The notes under the pieces: generated by a model
Told to the model about the DNA's origin: nothing
What the model saw: the letters and a program-made list of their open reading frames with translations, nothing else
Database searches by the model: none
Shown: positions 34,640-41,687 of the stretch, piece after piece
How the letters are laid out: the number at the start of each line of letters is the position of its first letter
How positions within the stretch are numbered: the first letter of the stretch is position 1
Source: a virus
Length of the DNA stretch: 64,000 bases
IMG/VR virus record: IMGVR_UViG_3300008952_003220
Span: 62,001 to 126,000 of that record
Reading direction: 5' to 3' (one strand)
Program-made: the position numbers and the translations under genes

Positions 34640-35293
34640 ATGAAAATCACGCGTAGACAGTTAAGAAGACTGATAAAAGAAGAGATAGAAGCATCTCTCC
34701 TAGAGCAGGACACCAGGCCTCCGCATCGAAGGCAAGGTGGTGCTAAAGGTGACTCCAGACAGCGCGGCAGTCATCCAGGTGGTGTCGAAGGAGGAGGGCG
34801 ACCGGAGAGAAGACAGCCGGGTTCCGGAGGGGATCCAGGTGCTGGAGGTCAGGCTGGCGGACACCTGGCAGGCCCAGCTGCCGGAGCAAGCATTAAGATC
34901 ACATCTAGCGGCTGGGATGGTGAATGGACAGTGACTCCCTGCCTGCCACTGTCTGCATATGCGATTGATCCGAGCCTGCTCCCATTCCGGACCTCCGTAG
35001 ACAATTATCATGCGGGAACTGGGATTTCAGATCACATAGAACGGGACTTTCCGACCACAGTTACAGATATGACCAAATACTCGATCGTACCAGTGGGAAG
35101 CTGGGGGATGATGTCTGAGTCATTTCGCAGGGAGGAACTCTCTGCCCGCATTCTGGAAGAGTCTTCCGTCCCCAAGTCTATTAACATCATAGACCTAGAA
35201 ACGGGCAAGCAGGCGAAAGGAAGGATGTACAGAGATCTGTCTCTGTCATTTACTGAATGCCCATTTACAGCTGTAGTTCCAGAGGAGGATTAA
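34640..35293 (+). CDS. tagged protein with a frame-disturbed GC-rich segment
   Basis: 217 residues from ATG 34640. MKITRRQLRRLIKEEIEASL then LLEQD. From about 34715 to 34890 the annotated frame is Gly/Arg/Pro-rich nonsense-like. Another frame there reads KVVLKVTPDSAAVIQVV and VLEVRLADTWQAQL, with normal amphipathic content and G/C third positions. Two compensating indels, or overprinting, would explain this. The remaining C-terminal 130 residues look normal (SSGWDGEWTVTPCLP). Function unknown. Confidence 0.6.
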   Translation: MKITRRQLRRLIKEEIEASLLEQDTRPPHRRQGGAKGDSRQRGSHPGGVEGGGRPERRQPGSGGDPGAGGQAGGHLAGPAAGASIKITSSGWDGEWTVTPCLPLSAYAIDPSLLPFRTSVDNYHAGTGISDHIERDFPTTVTDMTKYSIVPVGSWGMMSESFRREELSARILEESSVPKSINIIDLETGKQAKGRMYRDLSLSFTECPFTAVVPEED

Positions 35294-35294
35294 A

Positions 35295-35903
35295 ATGAAA
35301 ATCACACGTAGACAATTAAGAAGACTGATAAAAGAAGAGATGAGTCTCATGATGATGGATCCAATGGACCGTCATGACCATCACCGCAGCGGCGGCTGCG
35401 GTGATGAAAGAAAGACAGGTAAGAAGTGCTCTAGCTGCGCGGCGAAGAAGCCCTGCGGCTGCGGTGGTGACATGTCAGACATCAGAGGTCTAGACAGTGA
35501 AATGCCTGATGATCTTTACGGAATGGAAGACGAGGGTAGCGCTTGGGCCAGTGGTGATGTTGTTCACGAACCGATGTCTGGAGATGAGGCCTTTGGTGCT
35601 GGGTTTGCCATGGGACAGGAAGAGCGGGATGCTTTCAGCTATACAGGTGATGTGTCTGATCTAGGAGAAGATGAGGCTATAGGTATCGGATACCATGCTG
35701 GCCTGATGGGGTTAGACGATGCACCTCACGGACATGACATGGCAGTTCCGCATCCGCAAAGCTATGACGCTGTGATGGAGTTTCTTAGATCAAACCCAGA
35801 GCTTGTTGAGATGGCTGTCGAGGAGCTCATGGGAATGACAGGGTCCACCTGTCAGGTTTCAACCAGGATGGCAATTGCAGACTATCTAGTTGAGAGTCTC
35901 TGA
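35295..35903 (+). CDS. tagged Cys/His-cluster protein, 202 aa
   Basis: Tag MKITRRQLRRLIKEEMSLMM without a clear [LI]xE. Residues 24-60 hold DRHDHHRSGGCGDE and CSSCAAKKPCGCGGD, a dense His/Cys cluster that should bind metal. The rest is acidic and Gly/Met-rich with a C-terminal helix. The tag DNA matches that of the gene at 34640 in nearly every base. Confidence 0.68.
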   Translation: MKITRRQLRRLIKEEMSLMMMDPMDRHDHHRSGGCGDERKTGKKCSSCAAKKPCGCGGDMSDIRGLDSEMPDDLYGMEDEGSAWASGDVVHEPMSGDEAFGAGFAMGQEERDAFSYTGDVSDLGEDEAIGIGYHAGLMGLDDAPHGHDMAVPHPQSYDAVMEFLRSNPELVEMAVEELMGMTGSTCQVSTRMAIADYLVESL

Positions 35904-36037
35904 TGTTGAGCAAATTTCTTAAGTGGCTAGACTGGCGCGGTGTTCCACTGCGAGACTTCGTTATGGTATCCATTGCCTTTGGGGCTTTAACAGGCTTAGT
36001 CGTTTGTGGTTTAATTGCACTAGCAGGCGGTGGATGA
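35903..36037 (+). CDS. single-TM mini-protein, 44 aa
   Basis: TGATG overlap with the previous stop. LSKFLKWLDWRGVPLRDF, then one hydrophobic helix (VSIAFGALTGLVVCGLIALA) ending Gly-Gly-Gly. Amphipathic N-terminus plus TM; possibly a holin or phage membrane accessory. Confidence 0.55.
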   Translation: MLSKFLKWLDWRGVPLRDFVMVSIAFGALTGLVVCGLIALAGGG

Positions 36038-36044
36038 ATGTAGC

Positions 36045-36266
36045 ATGTCTGAAGGTAAGTGGCTAAAATCTCTAAATGATGTTAATCTTGAAGGCCTCTA
36101 CCTTAGGACAGCGCAAGCGACAGCATCTCTTCCCGAAGGGATAGTCGTCTATTGTATTGTAGATGAGGGACATCAGTTTAGGGTCAGAACAGACAAGGTC
36201 TATTGCGGAGTGCAGGAGTTTATCTTTGACACTGACATGAAACACTACTTTGAGATTTACGTTTAG
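36045..36266 (+). CDS. hypothetical protein, 73 aa
   Basis: ATG 36045 chosen (SEGKWLKSLNDVNLEGLYL). Beta-rich (EGIVVYCIVDEGHQFRVR), one Cys near the end. Overlap with the preceding frame only if the upstream GTG were used. No family. Confidence 0.55.
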   Translation: MSEGKWLKSLNDVNLEGLYLRTAQATASLPEGIVVYCIVDEGHQFRVRTDKVYCGVQEFIFDTDMKHYFEIYV

Positions 36267-36312
36267 ATTTTAGGCAGAGTGAGAATACCTATAATTATCG
36301 GGGGACAGGTAG

Positions 36313-36720
36313 ATGAAAATCACTAGAAGGCAACTAAGAAGGCTTATTAGAGAACAGCTAGAGATGCTATCTCAGCCTTTGTCGAAATCAGATGAGTTTG
36401 TTACCGGATCTGACGTCTTGGCTGGATATATAGTTGTGAGTGCCGCTCATGATGGCATGCCCGTCGGGTACGCTCCGATTGTTCGAACCGATGGTCCAGA
36501 CCGCCCGTTTCTCGTTCGGACAACAGATACAAGCTGGATCTTACCTCACAGCATGGTAAAAGCATTATACCCACAAGTGGAGGACGCATTTAACTGGGTT
36601 GACTCGAAAGGAGACTGGCGAGATCTCGGCCCTGGATCTCGTGGAACAGTTGGAAACTTTTCATGGGAGTGGGTAGAGGATGAGCCCACTATAAGTCCCA
36701 ACGATCATAATCTAATATAG
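36313..36720 (+). CDS. tagged protein, 135 aa
   Basis: Tag MKITRRQLRRLIREQLEML with SQPL following and no [LI]xE. An all-beta body (AGYIVVSAAHDGMPVGYAP, RPFLVRTTDTSWILP) and an acidic end. SD GGGGGACAGG before the ATG. No family. Confidence 0.65.
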   Translation: MKITRRQLRRLIREQLEMLSQPLSKSDEFVTGSDVLAGYIVVSAAHDGMPVGYAPIVRTDGPDRPFLVRTTDTSWILPHSMVKALYPQVEDAFNWVDSKGDWRDLGPGSRGTVGNFSWEWVEDEPTISPNDHNLI

Positions 36721-36795
36721 ATCTCATTAGACAGTAAATATCAAAATTTTCTAAATACATATATAAGAAGCCTCACACAAGAGAAGGAAAGGGCG

Positions 36796-37179
36796 ATGAA
36801 AATAACAAGAAACCAACTTAGAAGACTGATCAAGGAGGAGCTTGGTCACCTCCTTGAGCAGGTAGCACCTGTAGAGCCCGGGGCTATGACCTACAATGAT
36901 TGGTATCAAAGCATGCTGGGGCATGATGACTGGCATAAAATGGTAGGGGTCGGCATTGGTCATAATCCAGGTCAAGCTAAAGATCAAGCAGTGCAGCATG
37001 CGACCCGGAGAATCGAGGGAGCCGGCTTGGTCGCTGGCATGAATCCAGCCGAAGTGATCGGTGAGCGCGATCCAGCACTCTTCAATGATGATGAAGATGA
37101 CAGAGTGGCAGTCGCTGTCACCCTGGGCTATGTCGACGAAGAGATGATCATCTCCACCAGGCGTCCCTGGTGGAGATGA
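36796..37179 (+). CDS. tagged protein, 127 aa
   Basis: Tag MKITRNQLRRLIKEELGHL then LLEQV. The body contains DWHKMVGVGIGHNPGQAKDQ and Ala-rich helices; possibly a small enzyme-like or dsRNA-binding-like alpha/beta fold (GIGHNPGQAKDQAVQHAT), but I do not assign it. The 3' end lies in a 19-bp inverted repeat that contains the stop codon. Confidence 0.65.
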   Translation: MKITRNQLRRLIKEELGHLLEQVAPVEPGAMTYNDWYQSMLGHDDWHKMVGVGIGHNPGQAKDQAVQHATRRIEGAGLVAGMNPAEVIGERDPALFNDDEDDRVAVAVTLGYVDEEMIISTRRPWWR

Positions 37180-37184
37180 TCATC
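37143..37184 (+). repeat. perfect 19-bp inverted repeat over a stop codon
   Basis: Left arm 37143-37161, loop CGTC, right arm 37166-37184, no mismatch. The TGA of the upstream gene lies in the right arm. There is no T-run after it, so it is not a classic terminator. It may protect the mRNA 3' end or block upstream ribosomes. Confidence 0.85.
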
Positions 37185-37203
37185 CAGTACGACGGATGAA
37201 CCA

Positions 37204-37623
37204 GTGAAAATTACCCGTAGACAGCTAAGAAGACTTATCAAGGAAGAGCTGGTAAGACTAGTAGAGCAGCAGGTTCCTCAAGTTGAACCTGTTCCAGTTA
37301 CAATGGGTATGTATTGTGTAAAAGAAGGGGACACACTGTCTGCAATCACAGCCCAGTATTCACCACAGGATGTAGACTGGCAGATGAATCACGATCTTAA
37401 TCCAGAAATTTCTGATCCAGATATGATACATCCAGGGCAGCAAGTTGAAATATACTTGAACCCAGACATACCTGCTGATGAGTGGCTTAGTATTTCGGTG
37501 TGTGATCCGGATTCTGATTTCACTGGCTGGCACTACCGCCCGGATGGAATGGTCGCATTTACACCAGCTCATGATGAAGTTATACCTTCACCCAATCTTA
37601 ATCTTCCTGCGATGCGAAGATAG
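37204..37623 (+). CDS. tagged LysM-domain protein, 139 aa
   Basis: GTG start, tag MKITRRQLRRLIKEELVRLV then VEQ. Residues 37-85 form a LysM unit: YCVKEGDTLSAITAQY, NHDLNPEISDPDMIHPGQQV, EIYL. LysM binds peptidoglycan N-acetylglucosamine. A tag plus LysM on one small protein suggests packaged cargo that acts on the host wall during entry (inference). Confidence 0.8.
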   Translation: MKITRRQLRRLIKEELVRLVEQQVPQVEPVPVTMGMYCVKEGDTLSAITAQYSPQDVDWQMNHDLNPEISDPDMIHPGQQVEIYLNPDIPADEWLSISVCDPDSDFTGWHYRPDGMVAFTPAHDEVIPSPNLNLPAMRR

Positions 37624-37633
37624 AATAGGCACA

Positions 37634-37831
37634 ATGAAGATCACACGTAGACACCTAAGAAGACTTATCAAGGAAGAGCTGAGTCATCTTCTTGAGGTAG
37701 ATTCTGAAAAGATAGCAGCTCTAACTACTGCCCTTGCTGATCTTGATAAGGAAAAGATTACTGTTAGTCAGGCAGAAGAGCTTGAAGCAGACATAGATGC
37801 GATGCAACAAGATGTTGAGGCGTCAGGGTAG
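37634..37831 (+). CDS. tagged helical mini-protein, 65 aa
   Basis: Tag MKITRRHLRRLIKEELSHL then LLEVDS. The rest is a single acidic helix pair (EKIAALTTALADLDKEKI). It convergently overlaps the minus-strand gene by 9 bases. Confidence 0.65.
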   Translation: MKITRRHLRRLIKEELSHLLEVDSEKIAALTTALADLDKEKITVSQAEELEADIDAMQQDVEASG

Positions 37832-38140
37832 CACCCACACATCTGCTGCTGGGACCAGTGATGGGTCGTCAGCTGCAACGCACTTGCATCTCTGATTTGT
37901 TACCGACTCCATCTTAGTTCCTTGTGTGCTACATGCCTGTTCGCACTTCGTGATTGTCTCACTGTCAAGCTGGCACTTAGATAGCAGAATCCCCATGGCT
38001 ATTGTGCAACATATATAGAGGACAGCTTTTGCCACGCCGCTCGCTATGGCACCAATTGCTGCTGTTTCCTCTCTGAGAGACGGGATCTCTTTTCTCTGCC
38101 GCTGGTTGTCAATATCATCTAGGTCTGTTCTTTTGTACAT
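37823..38140 (-). CDS. minus-strand Cys-rich membrane protein, 105 aa
   Basis: Charged N-terminus, one TM segment (GVAKAVLYICCTIAMGILL) near residue 40. Then a Cys-rich exported-looking part (KCEQACSTQGT, RCKCVAADD) with about seven Cys. It overlaps the other minus-strand gene upstream by 26 bases, so the two form a short operon. Confidence 0.6.
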   Translation of the reverse strand: MYKRTDLDDIDNQRQRKEIPSLREETAAIGAIASGVAKAVLYICCTIAMGILLSKCQLDSETITKCEQACSTQGTKMESVTNQRCKCVAADDPSLVPAADVWVLP

Positions 38141-38393
38141 TAGCTTCTCTCATCTTAACGTACCTTCCTGTTCGCTCATCGTAAACGAGCCTCCAAGATG
38201 AGATATAAGCTATGTCAGCCTCTCTTACTTTCTGGCGATCGACGGGTTTTCTGTCTTTGCCAAATATATCTTCATTTTCGTTTAGTAGCTTTTCTAGATT
38301 CTTTCTCATCCTCGCGTCTTTTATCTCCTGAAGAGTGAAATAGATTCCAAAGGCGCATGATAATATGATCATCAAAAGAATTATTGTTTTCAT
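38115..38393 (-). CDS. minus-strand membrane-anchored protein, 92 aa
   Basis: MKTIILLMIILSCAFGIYF is a signal anchor; the rest is a charged helix and a short beta part. Starts on a sharp boundary: the divergent + strand promoter lies at 38434. ATG preceded (on the minus strand) by GGGGGATAAATG. Confidence 0.6.
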   Translation of the reverse strand: MKTIILLMIILSCAFGIYFTLQEIKDARMRKNLEKLLNENEDIFGKDRKPVDRQKVREADIAYISSWRLVYDERTGRYVKMREANVQKNRPR

Positions 38394-38433
38394 TTATCCC
38401 CCATACGTTAAATACATATGTTCATCTCTGGCG

Positions 38434-38461
38434 TGCAAGAAACTAATTTGTGTTATATAAT
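38434..38461 (+). promoter_or_regulatory. promoter of the window-wide family
   Basis: TGCAAG at 38434-38439, 16-base spacer, TATAAT at 38456-38461. It faces away from the minus-strand pair. Confidence 0.72.
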
Positions 38462-38481
38462 GTATTCGGAGGTTACAAACC

Positions 38482-38664
38482 ATGGCACAATTTGCGATAT
38501 TCTTTGCTTTGGGTGTTTTGCACACCGTCTGCTTTTTGATTATCACAAACAGAGGAAACCGGTTGCGGATGACTCAAGACAAGACTGTGAAGACCCGCCA
38601 GAAAGATAAGAAAGAATCACACATCACTAAGCCCGCAACGGGAGAGGTTGACCTTTATGTTTGA
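38482..38664 (+). CDS. small membrane protein, 60 aa
   Basis: ATG after GGAGGTTAC. One N-terminal TM (AQFAIFFALGVLHTVCFLII) then a Lys-rich tail. It overlaps the next gene by 8 bases. Confidence 0.6.
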   Translation: MAQFAIFFALGVLHTVCFLIITNRGNRLRMTQDKTVKTRQKDKKESHITKPATGEVDLYV

Positions 38665-39490
38665 GAATGATCTTACTAAGAAGCTTCAAGAAGAGGTTAA
38701 GTCCAAGTCTCAGAGAATCCGGACCCTAAAGAGCGAAAATGTCGCTAGGGCAGCAGAGCAGTTCACATCCCTAGATGGCTGCTCTCGCTGCAGGGGTCGA
38801 GGCTGGATCGTTACTTGGGACACACTAGACTGTATCCACGGTAGCTATGCCCAGTACAGCTCATGCCCTGAGGAGGCATGTACTCGAGAGACGCGGAGTA
38901 GGTCAGGATTGTCTCCTGTTAGAACTAAGTACGATAGATATAATTCCGGATCAACTTGGGTGCCTAAGTACACTGAGGTGGAAGAGAAAGAGCTGAAGCA
39001 GCTTCAAGATAGAGTTCGAATCGCGCAGGGGGAAATTATCGCTGAGACAGCTCGGTGGACACCAAGTCGTGACAAGATTGTTAAGGTTGTTAGGGGCACC
39101 GGTCCCAAAAAGTATCGTGCTCCCATGGGACTTGAAGGGCTTGTTGTCAAGTCCTTTGTAAACGACTATGGAACTCAGAAGTTTATCATCCTTGACAGTG
39201 ATGGTAATCAGCACTGGGTCAAGGCAAAGGAGATTGATGTTGTTGACCCAGATCCTGATGTTGAAAGCTGGGGCGCCGTTAGTAGGGCACACCGTGAAAG
39301 CAATGGTGTTCCAGTAATTGTTACAGTAAAGAGGAAGTCTGCAAAGGCTGCCTTGATTCGAACAGTACAGGGTGTAGAGTTTTGGTGTCCGATAAGCACA
39401 ACACCTGACTTGAGTGATTCACAAGCGGGTCAGACTTTAAGCATCATCCTACCAATCTGGCTGGCAAAAAAGAATAAAATTATCTCTTAG
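38657..39490 (+). CDS. zinc-finger plus barrel-type protein, 277 aa
   Basis: ATG 38657 (FENDLTKKLQEEV). N-terminal coil, then CSRCRGRGWIVTWD and a later DC/SC/AC set. This resembles a DnaJ-type zinc finger half (CxxCxGxG), which would need four Cys. Residues 100-150 are a coil, and the C-terminal 130 residues contain two beta units (GLEGLVVKSFVNDYG, FIILDSDGNQHWVK). No enzyme motif. Possibly an RNA- or DNA-binding regulator. Confidence 0.65.
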   Translation: MFENDLTKKLQEEVKSKSQRIRTLKSENVARAAEQFTSLDGCSRCRGRGWIVTWDTLDCIHGSYAQYSSCPEEACTRETRSRSGLSPVRTKYDRYNSGSTWVPKYTEVEEKELKQLQDRVRIAQGEIIAETARWTPSRDKIVKVVRGTGPKKYRAPMGLEGLVVKSFVNDYGTQKFIILDSDGNQHWVKAKEIDVVDPDPDVESWGAVSRAHRESNGVPVIVTVKRKSAKAALIRTVQGVEFWCPISTTPDLSDSQAGQTLSIILPIWLAKKNKIIS

Positions 39491-39495
39491 ATTCT

Positions 39496-39523
39496 TGTAC
39501 ACTATGCCTGGTTTGGTTAAAAT
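39496..39523 (+). promoter_or_regulatory. promoter of the window-wide family
   Basis: TGTACA at 39496-39501, 16-base spacer, TAAAAT at 39518-39523 preceded by TTTGG. A 60-base leader follows. Confidence 0.6.
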
Positions 39524-39583
39524 ATAGGGTCTGAAATGAATAGTTTCAGCTGTGTTAATCAACTACTAAGGAGATAAGTTAAC

Positions 39584-39820
39584 ATGAATTACAACAAGAC
39601 CAAGTCAACGCGCCGATTTACTTTCGGAATCAACCGTAACACCACTGCTAAGAAGGCAGGATCCAACACTGTCACCATCGCAACAAACCCAGAGTCGGGT
39701 CGATATAGCTACGGTGGAACTTCTGTCACAATGACAGTTAGAGAGGCGAAGGCTTTCAAGAGCTTCCTCGACGCTGAGCTCAGCAGCATTGACTCAGATG
39801 ATTCTACTGTAATCGTCTGA
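39584..39820 (+). CDS. small basic-to-acidic protein, probably highly expressed, 78 aa
   Basis: ATG after AAGGAGA. Thr/Asn/Ser-rich with a basic first half (NKTKSTRRFTFGINRN) and acidic end. Codons are C-ending much more than its neighbours (AAC, ACC, ATC), as in strongly expressed genes. It has its own promoter and terminator, so it is an abundant monocistronic product; function unknown. Confidence 0.7.
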   Translation: MNYNKTKSTRRFTFGINRNTTAKKAGSNTVTIATNPESGRYSYGGTSVTMTVREAKAFKSFLDAELSSIDSDDSTVIV

Positions 39821-39841
39821 TTTTCTAGGTTATCTTGTCTT

Positions 39842-39871
39842 GATGCACCCTTTGGGTGCATCATTTTTTTT
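39842..39871 (+). terminator. rho-independent terminator
   Basis: GATGCACCC-TTT-GGGTGCATC then eight T. Confidence 0.95.
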
Positions 39872-39942
39872 ATTCATTAGATGCAGATTTTATTGTTTCT
39901 GATTCCCGAGAATAGATAGTAATAAGGGTCTGGAGAAAACTC

Positions 39943-40341
39943 ATGAAAATTACACGTGGAAGACTTAAGAGATTAATAGCTGAAGCAGTTCAAGATATAA
40001 GAGAGCAGGAAGAAGAAGAAGGCGGCGAAGAAGAAGGCGGCGACGAAGGCGGTGACGTCTTGGTCGATCTTTCTGCTGACGAGCCTCTTGATGTTGATGT
40101 TGTTGATGTCGAAGCTGCCGAGGAGGAAGCTCCCGGTATGACATCACTTGACATAGATGCTATGACTGGAAGAGAGGTCTATAACGCTCTTCTTACAATG
40201 ATGCAAGACGCCGGTGGGTCCTCAATGGGTATTGAAGATCTTGAGGGAGCAGTGATGTCTGAGACTGATCGGCTACGAAGAAAGGGTCGTAGCACCAAAG
40301 CCAGGACATCCAGAAGAATACCCGGGATGTGGTGGGGATAG
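39943..40341 (+). CDS. tagged Glu/Asp-rich protein, 132 aa
   Basis: Tag variant MKITRGRLKRLIAEAVQDI then IREQ. Residues 22-60 are Glu/Gly/Asp runs with Val/Asp repeats. The rest is a helix and a basic C-terminus (RRKGRSTKARTSRRIPG). ATG after GGAGAAAAC. Confidence 0.65.
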   Translation: MKITRGRLKRLIAEAVQDIREQEEEEGGEEEGGDEGGDVLVDLSADEPLDVDVVDVEAAEEEAPGMTSLDIDAMTGREVYNALLTMMQDAGGSSMGIEDLEGAVMSETDRLRRKGRSTKARTSRRIPGMWWG

Positions 40342-40380
40342 ACTTTTTAAGTTTAAGCAACCTCTTTCTGGAGAAGTGTA

Positions 40381-40614
40381 GTGAGATGGCTTAAGAATCT
40401 AGTAGTCCAGCCCTGGATAAATCACCCACACGCAACTGGTGAGACATACTGGCAGCATCTTCTTTATGCCCTTTGGGCATCACTGAAGGTGACCTTGGCT
40501 GGACTGATGCTCCTAGTTCACGCTTTTTTTCCTTTTCTGTTTGTGACGACAGGAAGTAAGATTCTTTGTAAGGTAGTTGACAAGATCCGGATTAGAAACG
40601 GTGGTAGAGAATGA
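40381..40614 (+). CDS. DUF6356-like membrane protein, 77 aa
   Basis: GTG start. HPHATGETYWQHLLYALWAS and LVHAFFPFLFVTTGSKIL match the DUF6356 pattern (HPxxxGETYxxH then one TM and HAxFPFLFxxTGS). The family is short and its function unknown. It overlaps the next gene by 4 bases. Confidence 0.7.
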   Translation: MRWLKNLVVQPWINHPHATGETYWQHLLYALWASLKVTLAGLMLLVHAFFPFLFVTTGSKILCKVVDKIRIRNGGRE

Positions 40615-40979
40615 AGCTGCAAAGAAGAGAGCTGAGAAGACTGATACTTGAGGAGTGCGGGTGCACGTCTGACGGTTCACTTCCGCCCTATCTAGAGTCG
40701 GCTGATTCACCCATTGAGGGAGTCGGCATATTTTCTGTCACAGAGATTCCTGCTCACACAGATATGGGTCCAGCTCACATCTACATGGATGACGGTAGAA
40801 TTGACATCACTCAGTTAGGGAGGCATCACAATCACTCTGACTCACCTAGCTGCTATAGTGAGTGGGTTAATGATGAGAGACATATTTTCCCACACCGTGA
40901 TCTATCTCCGGGTGAGGAGATCACTGTCGATTATACAATGCAGCCTGATCTTGAGCAGCCCAAGGCGGGATGGAGATAG
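40611..40979 (+). CDS. tagged SET-domain-like protein, 122 aa
   Basis: Tag MKLQRRELRRLILEECGCTS (I-L-E-E at residues 12-15). Residues 35-115 match SET features: GVGIFSVTEIPAHT (N-terminal GxGxxA/S turn), NHSDSPSCYSEWVNDE (the NHSxxPN motif form), and LSPGEEITVDYT (GEEIxxDY). SET enzymes methylate protein lysines. It lacks room for pre- and post-SET parts. As possible packaged cargo it might modify a host protein (inference). Confidence 0.72.
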   Translation: MKLQRRELRRLILEECGCTSDGSLPPYLESADSPIEGVGIFSVTEIPAHTDMGPAHIYMDDGRIDITQLGRHHNHSDSPSCYSEWVNDERHIFPHRDLSPGEEITVDYTMQPDLEQPKAGWR

Positions 40980-40982
40980 AAG

Positions 40983-41651
40983 ATGATAATTACTAGAAGA
41001 GACCTAATACGACTTATAAGATCTGAGATAAACGGCTCACTCAAAGAAAACTTAGCAGGAGGTATGATTGGCAATATCTGGGCAATGGCGAGGGTCACTA
41101 GTCCAGATGACGAAACTGCTGATCTCTATTCTCAGTCTGTCTCATGCATTAATGGAAGCACAGTATGTAATCTCCAGGATCCAGACGGTGACGGCGTATA
41201 TTCGTGGCATAAGAAGACAAATGATGTCGACACAGGAGATGAACCTGATGATCCAGAAGGTGAAGAAGCGACTCCTGACACAGATGAACCTGATGATCCA
41301 GACACTGCTGAACCTGAGGCTCAGGGCCAGAGTGAGTGGGTAGAATGCACCGAAGCAGAGCAGGCGGAATTAAATAGACTCCATCCTCGACACGTGAAAT
41401 CAGTAGCGATCGCGACTGCAATTAGAATGTTAAACGCAGCAAAGAAAGAACACATAGAAGACAATTCCGAAGCGATTCCTGATAATGTTCTCGATGATAT
41501 TGCTGATATCATCAGGCCCCACGGGGAAAATGCAATAGTCACTGCGATAGAAGGGGAAAAGGAGAAGACTGCAGATTCTCAGATGGACGTGCTATTCAGC
41601 AGGCGCGGGACAGTGTATGACCTGCAAAGAATTAGAGATAGTCTAGGCTAA
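40983..41651 (+). CDS. tagged acidic protein, 222 aa
   Basis: MIITRRDLIRLIRSEINGSL then LKENL ([LI]xE). Residues 80-115 are repeated D-E-P-D-D-P units (DTGDEPDDPEGEE, DTDEPDDPDTAEP), a disordered linker. The C-terminal 100 residues are helical (RMLNAAKKEHIEDN, ENAIVTAIEGEKEK). No family. Confidence 0.65.
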   Translation: MIITRRDLIRLIRSEINGSLKENLAGGMIGNIWAMARVTSPDDETADLYSQSVSCINGSTVCNLQDPDGDGVYSWHKKTNDVDTGDEPDDPEGEEATPDTDEPDDPDTAEPEAQGQSEWVECTEAEQAELNRLHPRHVKSVAIATAIRMLNAAKKEHIEDNSEAIPDNVLDDIADIIRPHGENAIVTAIEGEKEKTADSQMDVLFSRRGTVYDLQRIRDSLG

Positions 41652-41687
41652 GGAAAATGATTAATTTAGAAATAGGAATGTATTGGT

